64,000 nucleotides of DNA from Microbacterium sp. Yaish 1 (GCF_002245215.1 NZ_NPMR01000001.1:1485593-1549592); one strand, 5' to 3'. Positions 30,495 through 39,887 are shown, counted from the stretch's first letter. Notes: generated from the sequence alone by a model not told the origin. A program made the numbers and translations.

Positions 30495-31856
30495 TCAGCG
30501 GGTGGCGGTGGCGTTCTCGTAGGCCCGCATGGCGGCATCCTGTGCGTCCGCGAGCGCTTCCTCGGCGGTCTTGTCGCCGAGAAGCGCCGCCGTCACGGCG
30601 TTGTTCAGCTCGTTCTGGATGTCCTGCCCGGCGGGGGAGGATCCGAACGACGTGCCGTAGTCGACCACGTCGTAATAGGTCGCGACGACCTGGTCGAAGC
30701 CCTCGTCACCCGACGGAGTGACCCACTTCTCGCGGATCTCCCGGTCGGGCTGCGGCGATCCCGTGAACAGGCCCGTGTTGGCACCGCCGTCGGCGGTGCG
30801 TGTCGCGGCGCGCGCTTCGCCCGCCGCGTTCCACGCCTCGCCGCTGGTCAGAGCCGAGACCCATGCGCAGGCTGCCGCGGGGTTCTTCGCTCCGGCCGGG
30901 ATGACGAAGGCCTGCCCGCCGGAGACCGAGAACGGCTCACCGTCGCTGTCGCGGAACGGCACGGCCTCGATGTCGATCTGCTCGAGGTAGGGCGAGAGCA
31001 CGTTCGGGTACCACTGCGCGTTGACCTGTGCACCGACCTGGTCGGTGACGTACTGGTTGGCGTCGCCGAACGTGTCGAAGGCGTCGGTGAAGCTCTTCAC
31101 CTGCGCGAAACCGCCCTGCGCGTCGTTGATGCGCTGCAGCAGCTCCATGCCGGCGAGGTTGCTCGGGTCGTCGAGGGTCGGCACGCCGTCGTCATCGGTG
31201 AGCTGGCCGCCCGCCCCGAGGATCCACAGCGCGGACTGACCGGTGGACACGGGGTCGAAGCCCAGGCGCGTCGGCACACCGCCGGACTCCTGATACATCT
31301 TCTCGATGGCGGCCAGCAGGACGTCGGGCTGCGAAGTGTCGATCTCGTCGGCCGTCACGCCCGCCGCATCCATCACACGCTTGTTCAGGATGATCGCCGG
31401 CGGCTGGTAGAACTGCGGCGCTCCCCACACCTGGTCCTCATAGCGCACGTCGTCGACGACCGACTCGTACCAGCGGTCGTCCGCGTCGACATCCTGTGCC
31501 TCGAAACAGCTGTCGAGCGGCAGGATGAGGCCCTGTGCCGCGTACTGCGTGACGTAGCGCCGGTCCATCTGCACGACGTCGGGAACGTCGCCGCTGGCGA
31601 TGCGGGTGGTGAACTTCTGCGAGTCGAAGGCCGTGGCATCCAGCTGCACGTCGACATCCGACAGCTGCTCCGCCGCGTAGTCGAGTCTCGCGGTGCCGAC
31701 GTCGTCGGCGTTCTCGAAACCCCACGCCGCGAGGGTTCCGGTGGGGGTCGCGGAGAAGTCGACGTCTTCCGCGGTGCCGGCGTCATTGCTGCATCCCGCC
31801 AGCACGATGACGGATGCCGCGGCCACCGCGGTCGTCCCGATCAGTCGATTGCGCAT
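30495..31856 (-). CDS. Sugar ABC transporter substrate-binding lipoprotein
   Basis: A 453-residue extracellular receptor (SBP_bac_1 class). The signal peptide ends with lipobox VLAGC (Cys22). SBP features follow: TRIASGDVPDVVQMDRRYV, PQFYQPPAIILNKRVMDAAG and SVSGGQAFVIPAGAKNPAAACAW-type closing region (near residue 330). The ATG at 31856 follows AGGAGG. It is unusual in being the third gene after both permeases, with no sugar-specific ATPase nearby; actinobacteria often use one shared MsiK-type ATPase. The sugar is not identifiable. Confidence 0.9.
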   Translation of the reverse strand: MRNRLIGTTAVAAASVIVLAGCSNDAGTAEDVDFSATPTGTLAAWGFENADDVGTARLDYAAEQLSDVDVQLDATAFDSQKFTTRIASGDVPDVVQMDRRYVTQYAAQGLILPLDSCFEAQDVDADDRWYESVVDDVRYEDQVWGAPQFYQPPAIILNKRVMDAAGVTADEIDTSQPDVLLAAIEKMYQESGGVPTRLGFDPVSTGQSALWILGAGGQLTDDDGVPTLDDPSNLAGMELLQRINDAQGGFAQVKSFTDAFDTFGDANQYVTDQVGAQVNAQWYPNVLSPYLEQIDIEAVPFRDSDGEPFSVSGGQAFVIPAGAKNPAAACAWVSALTSGEAWNAAGEARAATRTADGGANTGLFTGSPQPDREIREKWVTPSGDEGFDQVVATYYDVVDYGTSFGSSPAGQDIQNELNNAVTAALLGDKTAEEALADAQDAAMRAYENATATR

Positions 31857-31894
31857 GTGATTCCTCCTGTCGTGGTCCCGCGCGAGCACGCGGG

Positions 31895-32758
31895 TCATCC
31901 CTTGCGGCCCTGGGTCGCGACGCCTTCGATGAAGTAGCGCTGTCCGAAGGCGAAGAGGATGAGCATGGGCAGCGTGACGATGAGCGAGGCCACCATCACG
32001 TACTGGTAGTCGCCCTGGCCGCCGGCGGTCGGGCTGTACTTGGTCATCGCGTACGCGATGCCGAGTGGCGCGGTGAACTCGTCGACCGACCCGGCGTTGA
32101 GGTAGATGAGCGCGGACTGCAGGTTGTTCCAGCTCGCCTGGAACTCGAACAGGAACACGATCACGAACGAGGGCACCGACAGCGGCATCGCGATACGCCA
32201 GAAGAGTCCCCAATAGCTCGCGCCGTCGATGCGCGCAGCCTCGAAGAGCTCGCGCGGCAGACCGAGGAAGAACTGGCGCTGCAGGAAGATGTAGAACGCC
32301 GATCCGAAGAGGTTGGCGCCCCACAGCGGGACCCAGGTTCCGAGCAGGCCGGTCTCCTTCCAGATCAGGTAGACGGGGATCATCGTCACGGCGCCGGGCA
32401 GCATCATCGTGGCGAGCACCAGTGCGAACAGGAGCTTGCGTCCGGGGAACGAGAAGTAGGCGAACCCGAAGGCGACGATCGAGCTCGAGATCGACACCGC
32501 CGTCGCCGCCAGCAGCGCGATCGCGACGCTGTTGAACATCCAGCTGAGCAGCGGGAGCTGGTTCCACACCTCGGCGTAGTTCTCGGGCACGAAGGTCTGC
32601 GGGATCAGGCGGTTGTCGAACACCTCGCCGCGGGGCTTGAAGCTCGCCGCGAGCAGCCACGCGAACGGGTACAGGAACAGCAGGGCGAAGCCCGTCGAGA
32701 TCGCGGCGAGCGTGACGCGGCCGGCGACGGTCTTCGGGGTGCGGAACCTCGTCGCCAT
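31895..32758 (-). CDS. Sugar ABC transporter permease (MalG type)
   Basis: A 287-residue permease. Six helices; the first is ISTGFALLFLYPFAWLLAAS (residues about 20-39) and the coupling loop is EAARIDGASYWGLFWRIAMP near 195-214, followed by SVPSFVIVFLFEFQASWNN. This is the C-terminal partner of MalF-like permeases. Its ATG at 32758 shares one base with the preceding permease's stop (TGATG). N-terminal RFRTPKTV is a typical cytoplasmic lead. Confidence 0.92.
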   Translation of the reverse strand: MATRFRTPKTVAGRVTLAAISTGFALLFLYPFAWLLAASFKPRGEVFDNRLIPQTFVPENYAEVWNQLPLLSWMFNSVAIALLAATAVSISSSIVAFGFAYFSFPGRKLLFALVLATMMLPGAVTMIPVYLIWKETGLLGTWVPLWGANLFGSAFYIFLQRQFFLGLPRELFEAARIDGASYWGLFWRIAMPLSVPSFVIVFLFEFQASWNNLQSALIYLNAGSVDEFTAPLGIAYAMTKYSPTAGGQGDYQYVMVASLIVTLPMLILFAFGQRYFIEGVATQGRKG

Positions 32759-33717
32759 CAGCGGTCGCCCTCGTAGTAGACGAAGCGGTTGCCGAACTTC
32801 ACCTGGACGACCGTGACGGCCATGATGATGACGAACAGCAGCCAGGCCATGGCCGCGGCGAACCCGAAGTTGAACTGCCGGAACGCCTGCTGGAACAGAT
32901 GGATGGCGTAGAACAGCGACGCCTCGGGCGACGCGTTGCTCTGGTCCCGCCAGAACAGCAGGTAGGCCTGGTCGAAGACCTGGAATGCTGCGATGGACAG
33001 CACGATGACGTTGAAGAACATGGCGCCCGAGATCATCGGCAGCGTGATGGAGAAGAACTTCCGCACCGGGCCGGCGCCGTCGAGGGATGCCACCTCGTAC
33101 AGCTCGACGGGGACGTTCTTGAGCGCTGCGAGGAAGATCACCATCGTGCCGCTGACGGTCCACAGCGCCATGATCACGATGCTGGGCTTCACCCAGGCCG
33201 GGTCGACGAGCCACTGCGGACCCTGGATGCCGATCGCCGCGAGTCCCTGGTTGATCGCGCCCGAGTTGCCGTTGAGCAGAAGGAAGAACACCGCTGCCGT
33301 CGCGACCGCCGGCGTCATCTTCGGCAGATAGTAGAGCGTGCGGAAGATCCCCGCGCCGCGACCCATCCGGTTCAGCAGCAGCGCGAGCACGAGGGCGAAC
33401 ATGATCTCGAGCGGCACGGCCATGACCGCGTAGAACAGCGTGTTGCCCAGGGACACGGCCACGCGGGGGTCTTCGAAGAGCCGGGCGTAGTTGTCGAAGC
33501 CGATGGGGCGCGAGGAGTTCGTCGCGAGGTTGTAGCTGCTGAACGATATGTACAGGCTGTAGACCATCGCGCCGACGGTGAAGACGAGGAAGCCGATGAT
33601 CCACGGCGTCAGGAAGAGGTAGCCCGCCAGCGCCTCGCGCTTGTTGTACTTCTGCCGGATGCGGCTCGGCCGTGTGGCGCGGACCGTCGTCGGTCGCGCG
33701 CGAGCGGTGATGCTTAT
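32758..33717 (-). CDS. Sugar ABC transporter permease (MalF type) with a non-canonical start
   Basis: About 319 residues. The conserved N-terminal helix (GYLFLTPWIIGFLVFTVGAM) and the preceding basic segment (RIRQKYNKREALA) are in frame, but between the upstream stop codon near 33735 and the ATG at 33567 there is no ATG, GTG or TTG. Using 33567 would remove the first helix. GGAGGA lies 4 bp before an ATA at 33717 and 10 bp before an ATC at 33711, so an ATA or ATC start, or a sequence error, is the likely explanation; 33717 is given here. The EAA loop ELYEVASLDGAGPVRKFFSI is intact. First gene of the sugar importer operon. Confidence 0.75.
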   Translation of the reverse strand: MSITARARPTTVRATRPSRIRQKYNKREALAGYLFLTPWIIGFLVFTVGAMVYSLYISFSSYNLATNSSRPIGFDNYARLFEDPRVAVSLGNTLFYAVMAVPLEIMFALVLALLLNRMGRGAGIFRTLYYLPKMTPAVATAAVFFLLLNGNSGAINQGLAAIGIQGPQWLVDPAWVKPSIVIMALWTVSGTMVIFLAALKNVPVELYEVASLDGAGPVRKFFSITLPMISGAMFFNVIVLSIAAFQVFDQAYLLFWRDQSNASPEASLFYAIHLFQQAFRQFNFGFAAAMAWLLFVIIMAVTVVQVKFGNRFVYYEGDR

Positions 33718-33779
33718 GTCGTCCTCCGGATGCCGTCATGCCCGCAGGACCTGGTGGAAGCCGTCCTGTGAGGCCGAAG

Positions 33780-34757
33780 CTAGGAGTCGTAAGAACCGCT
33801 TCCCCAGTGGCTTGACACGGCGGCATCCCTGGGGAAGTGCCCGTCGGGGAGCGCGGGGCCGGGGAGCACGGCGCGACGGTTCCGGCGGTGGGTGCCACGG
33901 AAGACGGCGAACACGAAGAGGGCGTCGATGACGATCCAGGTCGCCCAGGAGACCGCCATATATCCCCAGTAGCCCTCCGTCGACAGCTCGGACAGCGGGG
34001 TCATGACGTTGTACTGGGCCATCTGGAACAGGTTGTTGAAGAGGGCATGGGCGAACACTGCCGGCCAGACGCTCTCCGAGAGGTAACGCAGCGCGCTGAC
34101 GAGGACCGCGGCGAGGAGGAGGTCGACCGTCTTCGACACGACGTCCCGGAGCGCCAGCTCGCCCGCCGTGGCGTACGCGAGGGTGAGCGGGAGATGCCAC
34201 GCGGCCCACAGGGCAGCGATGATCGCTGTCGTCGTCGCGAACCCCCGTGGGGAGAGCAGGGTCGTGAGGTAGCCGCGCCACGCGAGTTCCTCGCCAGCGA
34301 CCGGGATCATGAAGATCAGCGCGACCGGGAGCGTGAGAAGCGCCGCCGTCGTGGCGCCTTCCGCCCACCTGACGTCGGCGAGGCCCGCCGCTCCGGTGAT
34401 GAGGATCGGCGCGAAGCACGCCACGATCAACGCCGCGAGCGCGAGGGACGAGGTGCGCACGATCGCCGTTCCGCGTCCCCGCACGGGCATCGCGGACAGC
34501 GCCCACACCGTGGGCTGGTCGACGGTCACCCGATTCGAGCGTCGCGCGCGGTAAGCCGCGTGCAGCGCCAGCACCGTCAGAAACGGCACCCACTGCAGCG
34601 CCAGGGTCAGACCGGTAAGGTAGCCGGGATCCGCCCCCAGGTAGACCGGGGCTGACGCGAGGCACACCGCCAGCAGGACGACGGTAGTGAACGTGAGGAG
34701 AAAAGGGCCGGCCGGGGGCATCCCCGGGACGCCGCCCGGGCGGGGAATCGAGGTCAC
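33780..34757 (-). CDS. CPBP-family intramembrane glutamic protease-like protein
   Basis: A 325-residue membrane protein. The CPBP (Rce1/Abi-like) motifs are intact: EELAWRGYL (EExxxR) near residue 170, HLPLTLAY near 203 and HALFNNLFQM near 245. Members cleave prenylated or bacteriocin-type peptides, or act in immunity to bacteriocins; no substrate gene is next to it. The GTG at 34757 follows TAGCCT by 7 bp without a Shine-Dalgarno. The C-terminal about 30 residues are Pro- and Arg-rich and variable. Confidence 0.85.
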   Translation of the reverse strand: MTSIPRPGGVPGMPPAGPFLLTFTTVVLLAVCLASAPVYLGADPGYLTGLTLALQWVPFLTVLALHAAYRARRSNRVTVDQPTVWALSAMPVRGRGTAIVRTSSLALAALIVACFAPILITGAAGLADVRWAEGATTAALLTLPVALIFMIPVAGEELAWRGYLTTLLSPRGFATTTAIIAALWAAWHLPLTLAYATAGELALRDVVSKTVDLLLAAVLVSALRYLSESVWPAVFAHALFNNLFQMAQYNVMTPLSELSTEGYWGYMAVSWATWIVIDALFVFAVFRGTHRRNRRAVLPGPALPDGHFPRDAAVSSHWGSGSYDS

Positions 34758-34805
34758 GCGACCGAGGCTAGAGACCTCCCCGCCGGGGCCGCAGGGGAGC
34801 TATCC

Positions 34806-35213
34806 CTACGGTTTTGTCGGGATGAGCCCCGCCGCGACGACCTCGACCTTGAAGCCCGCCGCGTTCTCGAGCCAGCCGGCGTAGTGCTGCGGGCCGCCGG
34901 CGTGCGGGTAGCGCTCCTGGTACAGCGGCATCCAGCCCGCGGACGGGGCGTCGGCCATGATCGCATCGACCTCGGCGGGGGAGCCGCCGTGGAAGGCCAG
35001 GTGATTCAGGCCCGGCCGCCGACGGTCGTGCTCGGTGCCGACCGTGTTCGGTGACGTGGTGAGCGTCAGGTAGGCCCCGCTCGCCGCCCACGACTCGCCC
35101 TGCGGCCACGTGCTCTCGAGGTCGAAGCCGACCCGCCGAAGCAGCCAGCCCCATTCGGACCGTGCGCTCTCGATGTCGCTGACCCAGAGCTCGACGTGAT
35201 GGAAACCTGCCAT
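34806..35213 (-). CDS. VOC/glyoxalase-fold protein
   Basis: A 135-residue protein with the vicinal-oxygen-chelate fold: FHHVELWVSDIESARSEWGWL opens module one with a metal-type His, GLNHLAFHGGSPAEVDAI opens module two, and HYAGWLENAAGFKVEVVA closes it with a likely metal-ligand Glu. The active site seems complete, so a small lyase, dioxygenase or resistance role is possible. ATG 35213 is chosen because the fold begins there. It is divergent from the LuxR-type gene; the 121 bp between them carry that gene's promoter. Confidence 0.84.
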   Translation of the reverse strand: MAGFHHVELWVSDIESARSEWGWLLRRVGFDLESTWPQGESWAASGAYLTLTTSPNTVGTEHDRRRPGLNHLAFHGGSPAEVDAIMADAPSAGWMPLYQERYPHAGGPQHYAGWLENAAGFKVEVVAAGLIPTKP

Positions 35214-35334
35214 GGTTCCAGTCTCGCGCAGCAACCGAACCCGACCGAAGTATGAGGGCGACGAACGGATGATTTCTGATCTGCGCTCGCCGATACGCGT
35301 GGGACCAGTCACGTCGTCGCCCTAGCCTCGCCTC

Positions 35335-36162
35335 ATGATTCGTTTCGCCTCGTGGTCTTTCGCGCCGGTTACCGGGCTTCTCGCGCTTGTGATCTGGCTC
35401 GGCCTCGCAGGGCTCGACCGCCTCGACGTCGTGCCGCTGCGCGACGAGGCCTTCGCGACCTCGGCGTACGGCGTCGCGGTGATGGTCGGGTTCGCCGCCG
35501 CCATCGCGCTCGCTCGCGTCCGTCCGACCTGGGCGATCATGCTGACGATGGTCCTGCTCGTCGTGCAGCTGTCGTTCTGGCCGGCGCGCTTCAGCCAGCT
35601 GAGCTGGATCGGATACGCCCTGTTGCTGCCCTTGCCCGTGTTCCTCTCTCGGAGCACTCCTCCCGAGCGGCGCCGTCGCATGTTGGCGGCCGTCCTGGCC
35701 TGCGGCGTCGCGGTGGGCGCGTTACTGACCGTTCCCGCCCTCTCCATCTCCGGCCGGTGGGGCACCGTCAGTGGCAAGGAACTCGCGGGAGGTCTCGACG
35801 CCGTCGCTGTGTGGGGCGCAATCAGCGTCGCGGCCGCCTGGTTCAGCTGGCGTGCCGGACGACCGCGCGCCGTTCCTGTCGATCGGCCCGAGCACGTTGC
35901 ACCCCCGACTGCCGTGAACGGATGCGCCGTGCTCGCCGTACTCTCGCCGCGCGAGCGTGAGGTGTTCGACCTCGTCGCCCGAGGCCGGTCGAACGCGGAG
36001 GTGGTTGCTCACGCGTTCATCAGCGAGGCGACGGTGAAGACGCACGTCGGCAGCATCCTCAGAAAACTGGGGCTCTCCTCGCGGAGCGAGCTCATCGCCT
36101 TCGCATGGGGCAACCGGCTTCTCGAGCCCGCCGTTGCCGCCGACCGGCAGGACTCCGACTGA
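35335..36162 (+). CDS. Membrane-tethered LuxR-type transcriptional regulator
   Basis: A 275-residue protein with five hydrophobic segments (residues about 10-28, 42-60, 66-84, 92-104, 118-136, and a further one near 155-170) followed by a cytoplasmic LuxR/GerE helix-turn-helix: LSPREREVFDLVARGRS near 200, then ATVKTHVGSILRKLGLSSRS. It lacks a receiver domain. A sensory membrane part joined to a GerE DNA-binding head suggests direct membrane-to-DNA signalling. The ATG at 35335 has TAGCCT 6 bp upstream and no Shine-Dalgarno. Targets are unknown; the divergent glyoxalase-fold gene is a candidate. Confidence 0.83.
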   Translation: MIRFASWSFAPVTGLLALVIWLGLAGLDRLDVVPLRDEAFATSAYGVAVMVGFAAAIALARVRPTWAIMLTMVLLVVQLSFWPARFSQLSWIGYALLLPLPVFLSRSTPPERRRRMLAAVLACGVAVGALLTVPALSISGRWGTVSGKELAGGLDAVAVWGAISVAAAWFSWRAGRPRAVPVDRPEHVAPPTAVNGCAVLAVLSPREREVFDLVARGRSNAEVVAHAFISEATVKTHVGSILRKLGLSSRSELIAFAWGNRLLEPAVAADRQDSD

Positions 36163-36172
36163 CAGATGCGAC

Positions 36173-36673
36173 CTACAGCGTCGCGGTCATCTGCACGCGC
36201 GGGCCGAGGGCGTCGAGGCCCAGACGCTTCTCGGTCTCGGCCAGCATGAGCTCGACGTCCGTGCGCGGTTCGGTGACGACGAAGCCGAGGCGCTCGTAGA
36301 ACGGGGCGTTCCAGGGCACCTCGGCGAAGGTGCGGAGCGACATCCGGTCGTGGCCGCGGTCGCGGGCGTGCGCCATCGCCGCCCCGACGAGCGTGCGGCC
36401 GTACCCGCGGCGACCGTGCTCGGGCGACACCGACAGCTGTTCGAGGTGAGCGTGGCCGTCGAGCTCGAGTACATGGACGAACCCCGCGACCACCCCGTCA
36501 CCGACGTCGGCGACGAGCAGGAACCCCGGCTCCGCGGCGCGAGAAGACCCGGGTGGGGCGGGCCACCAGGTGGGCGGGTCGAGCAGATCGCGTAGCAGCG
36601 CGTCGGCGTCGTTCTCGATGCCCTCGAGGAGGGCCAGCTCGTCAGGGCGCGGCGGGCGGATGTCGAGGGGCAC
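36173..36673 (-). CDS. GNAT family N-acetyltransferase
   Basis: A 166-residue acetyltransferase; the acetyl-CoA loop is SVSPEHGRRGYGRTLVGAAM near residue 90, and the C-terminal APFYERLGFVV near 130 is the typical last helix and strand. The acceptor is unknown. GTG 36673 is used because the conserved region begins with LDIRPPRPDELAL; residues further upstream overlap the kdpE end and have no match. It lies 23 bp after kdpE on the same strand and may ride on the Kdp transcript. Confidence 0.83.
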   Translation of the reverse strand: MPLDIRPPRPDELALLEGIENDADALLRDLLDPPTWWPAPPGSSRAAEPGFLLVADVGDGVVAGFVHVLELDGHAHLEQLSVSPEHGRRGYGRTLVGAAMAHARDRGHDRMSLRTFAEVPWNAPFYERLGFVVTEPRTDVELMLAETEKRLGLDALGPRVQMTATL

Positions 36674-36696
36674 GGCCCGATCGTACCGAGCGACGT

Positions 36697-37371
36697 TCAG
36701 TCGACGACGAGCCGGTAGCCCATGCCGGACTCGGTCAGCAGGTGCTCGGGATGCGCGGGATCGGCTTCGAGCTTCTTCCGCAGCTGCGAGACGTAGAGCC
36801 GCAGGTACCCGGTGTCGTTGACCTGCTCGGTGCCCCACAGCTCCTTCAGCAGGTCCTGCCGGGTCACGAGCGCCCCGGGGGTCCGCGCGAGAAAGTCGAG
36901 CATCCGCCACTCGGTCGGCGTGAGGTGCACGCGCTCGCCGCCGCGCGTGACGGTCTTGGCTGCCCGGTCGATCTCGACGTCGGCGAACCGCACGACGGCG
37001 ACGGATGCCGCGCCCCCGGCCCGCCGGGTGAGCGCGCGCAGTCTCGCGAGCAGCTCGTCGATCTGGAAGGGCTTGGTGACGTAGTCGTCAGCCCCGGCGT
37101 CGAGCGCCGCCACCTTGTCTGCCGACCCGGTGCGCCCCGAGACGACGATGATCGGCACGGCGCTCCATCCCCGCACGGCCTCGATCACGGCGACGCCGTC
37201 GAGGCGCGGCATCCCCAGATCGAGGACGACGACGTCGGGGTGCTCCGAGGCAGCCGCGGCGATCGCGGCGGCTCCGTCGCCGGCCGCGACGACGTCGTAC
37301 CCGTGGGCGGCGAGCGTGATGCGCAGCGCCCGCACGAGCTGCGGGTCGTCGTCGGCGAGGAGGACCTTCAC
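36697..37371 (-). CDS. kdpE: Response regulator KdpE
   Basis: A 224-residue OmpR-class regulator that switches on the kdp genes on potassium limitation. The receiver has acidic residues ADDD at 6-9, the phospho-acceptor Asp51 in VVLDLGMP, and Lys in YVTKPFQ; the winged helix (residues about 130-224) has LTPTEWRMLDFLAR and DTGYLRLYVSQLRKKLE. GTG 37371 overlaps the kdpD stop (GTGA). Paired with the sensor upstream and placed at the 3' end of the structural operon, as in several actinobacteria. Confidence 0.95.
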   Translation of the reverse strand: MKVLLADDDPQLVRALRITLAAHGYDVVAAGDGAAAIAAAASEHPDVVVLDLGMPRLDGVAVIEAVRGWSAVPIIVVSGRTGSADKVAALDAGADDYVTKPFQIDELLARLRALTRRAGGAASVAVVRFADVEIDRAAKTVTRGGERVHLTPTEWRMLDFLARTPGALVTRQDLLKELWGTEQVNDTGYLRLYVSQLRKKLEADPAHPEHLLTESGMGYRLVVD

Positions 37372-39887
37372 CCCTCGATCCTGCCCTCTTGCGCCGCCGA
37401 CGATGCCACGGGCAGCTCGATCACCATGGTGAGGCCGCCGCCGGGGGTCTGCTCGGGGACGAGCTGACCCCGCATCCCCTCGGTGAAGCCCTTCGACAGC
37501 GCGAGCCCCAATCCGAGCCCGGTCGTGTTGTCGGTGTCGCCCAGCCGCTGAAAGGGCGCGAACACGTCGCCGTGGCGTTCGGGCGGGATGCCGGGTCCGT
37601 GGTCGATCACGCGGATCTGCGCCCGCCCGCCCAGCGAGCTCGTGCTGATGCGCACCGGCGTTCCGGCGGGCGAATGGCGGTGGGCGTTGGTCAGCACGTT
37701 GACCAGCACCCGCTGCAACAGCACGGGATCGGCGAGCACCGGCTCGATCGCCTCGTCCAGCGCGAGCTCCACCACAGCGGGCCCGAGACTCAGCTCGTCG
37801 ACGGCGGCGAGCACGGCGTCGGCGGTGTCGACCGGTCGCAGGGCGACGGCGAGAGCACCGGCCTCGATGCGGCTCACGTCGAGCAGGTCGGTCACGAGCG
37901 AGGTCAGCGTGCCGAGGCTCTCGTCGGCGGTCGTGAGCAGTTCCTCGCGGTCGGCGTCGTCGAGCGCGGGTCCGGCAGCCCGCAGCCCGCCGAGCGCCGC
38001 GACGGCGGCGGCGAGGGGACGCCTCAGGTCGTGGCTCGCGGCGGACAGGAGGGCGCTGCGTACCCGGTCGGTCTCGGCGAGCACCGACGCCGAGCTCGCC
38101 GCCCGCTGCAGATCGGCCTGCTCGAGGGCCGCGGCGAGCTGCGCGACGACGACATCCAGCAGCCGGCGTTCCGAGCCGTCGAGCTGCTCCGACTCGCTGC
38201 CGTGAAGTTCGAGCACGGCGTCGCGTCCCACGCCGACGCGCAGGTGGCGGTCGTCGCGCACGGGCTCGCCGTCGGCGGCGATGACGGTTCCGTCCGATGC
38301 GACCAGGCGCGCCCCCGACATCCCGAACGCCTCGCGCGCCCGCGCGACGAGAGCCGGGATCGAGCCGTCGCCGCGCAGGACGCTCCCCGCGACCGCCGCG
38401 AGCAGCTCGGCTTCGGCGGCTGCTCGCCGCGCGGCCCGCGTGCCGCGGGCTGCACGGTCGACGATCACGCTCACGAGCAGGGCGATGACGACGTACAGGA
38501 TCAGCGCCCACGCGTGCAGCGGATCGGAGACCGTCACGGTGTACAGCGGCGCGACGAAGAAGAAGTCGAGCGTCACCCCCGACATCACCGCCGCGAAGAC
38601 CGCCGGCCACAGGCCGCCGACGAGCGCGACCACCACCACGAGCAGCTGATACGCCAGCACGTCGCTCGTGATCGACTCGGGGCTCCGCAGCGCGACGAGC
38701 AGCCAGGTGAGCAGCGGCCCGCCGGTCAGCGCGACGACGAAACCGAGGATCCGGCGCCGCACGCTGAGGGCGCCGCCGGCCACGCGCGGCAGGGTGAACC
38801 TGCCGCCGGCGGCCGCGTGCGTCACGACATGCACGTCGATGTCGCCCGATTCGCGGATGACGGTGGCGCCGATGCCCGGACCGCTGAGAGCCGCCGCGAG
38901 CCGTCCGCGACGGCTGACGCCGACGACGAGCTGCGACGCGTTGACCGACCGGGCGAACTCGACGAGGGCGGCGGGGATGTCGTCGCCGACGACCTGGTGG
39001 TAGCTGCCGCCGAGCGACTCGACGAGGGCCCGCTGGGCGGCGAGGGCCGCCGGGTCGGCGGTGCGCAGCCCGTCCTGGCCCGACACATGGACGGCCAGCA
39101 GCTCGCCGCCGGCCGACCGGTCGACGATGCGGGCCCCGCGCCGGATGAGCGTCTCGCCCTCGGGCCCGCCGGTCAGCGCGACCACGACGCGCTCGCGCGC
39201 CTGCCACGTCCCCCGGATGCCGTGCTCGGCGCGGTAGTCCTGCAGGGCGCTGTCGACCTCGTCGGCGAGCCACAGCAGCGCGAGCTCTCGCAGCGCCGTC
39301 AGATTGCCGAGCCGGAAGTAGTTCGACAGGGCGGCGTCGATGCGCTCGGCCGGGTAGACGAGGCCGGCGGCGAGGCGGTCGCGGAGCGACGGCGGTGCGA
39401 GATCGACGAGCTCGATCGGGTCGGCCGAGCGTACGACGGCATCCGGCACCGTCTCGCGCTGCGCGACGCCGGTGATCTGCTCGACGACGTCGCCGAGTGA
39501 CTCGATGTGCTGGACGTTGACGGTCGTGATGACGTCGATGCCGGCATCCCGGAGTTCCTCGACGTCCTGCCAGCGCTTCTCGTTGCGCGATCCGCCGACA
39601 TTGGTGTGGGCGAGCTCGTCGACGAGCGCGACACGCGGGGCGCGGGCGAGCACGGCCTCGAGGTCCATCTCGTCGAGCGTGACGCCGCGGTGCTCGAGGC
39701 GGCGGCGCGGAACGATCGGCAGGCCCGCGGTCATCGCGGCGGTCGCGGCGCGGCCGTGGGTCTCGACGATCGCGACGACGACGTCGATCCCGGCATCCTG
39801 AAGCCGGCGTCCCTCCTCGAGCATCTCGTAGGTCTTGCCCACGCCCGGCGCCGCTCCCAGCAGCACCCGCAGCCGTCCCCGCTTCAC
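37368..39887 (-). CDS. kdpD: Sensor histidine kinase KdpD
   Basis: An 839-residue membrane sensor. Residues 1-210 are the KdpD N-terminal domain with Walker A-like GAAPGVGKTYEM; a universal-stress-like domain follows (residues about 230-350); four helices near 380-470; a GAF-like region; then the kinase core with HDLRRPLAA His near residue 618, an N-box TNAHRHSP and G-box GLGLGLALSKG. It senses potassium or turgor and phosphorylates KdpE. GTG 39887 opens 35 bp after kdpC. Length is slightly below the 880-900 of enteric KdpD, mainly in linkers. Confidence 0.94.
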   Translation of the reverse strand: MKRGRLRVLLGAAPGVGKTYEMLEEGRRLQDAGIDVVVAIVETHGRAATAAMTAGLPIVPRRRLEHRGVTLDEMDLEAVLARAPRVALVDELAHTNVGGSRNEKRWQDVEELRDAGIDVITTVNVQHIESLGDVVEQITGVAQRETVPDAVVRSADPIELVDLAPPSLRDRLAAGLVYPAERIDAALSNYFRLGNLTALRELALLWLADEVDSALQDYRAEHGIRGTWQARERVVVALTGGPEGETLIRRGARIVDRSAGGELLAVHVSGQDGLRTADPAALAAQRALVESLGGSYHQVVGDDIPAALVEFARSVNASQLVVGVSRRGRLAAALSGPGIGATVIRESGDIDVHVVTHAAAGGRFTLPRVAGGALSVRRRILGFVVALTGGPLLTWLLVALRSPESITSDVLAYQLLVVVVALVGGLWPAVFAAVMSGVTLDFFFVAPLYTVTVSDPLHAWALILYVVIALLVSVIVDRAARGTRAARRAAAEAELLAAVAGSVLRGDGSIPALVARAREAFGMSGARLVASDGTVIAADGEPVRDDRHLRVGVGRDAVLELHGSESEQLDGSERRLLDVVVAQLAAALEQADLQRAASSASVLAETDRVRSALLSAASHDLRRPLAAAVAALGGLRAAGPALDDADREELLTTADESLGTLTSLVTDLLDVSRIEAGALAVALRPVDTADAVLAAVDELSLGPAVVELALDEAIEPVLADPVLLQRVLVNVLTNAHRHSPAGTPVRISTSSLGGRAQIRVIDHGPGIPPERHGDVFAPFQRLGDTDNTTGLGLGLALSKGFTEGMRGQLVPEQTPGGGLTMVIELPVASSAAQEGRIEG

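Noticed and set aside
31895..33898. A 667-codon frame covering both sugar permeases
   Set aside because: Only the part after the ATG at 32758 resembles a permease; the rest is the shifted frame of the MalF-type gene, rich in Arg and Pro as shadows are.
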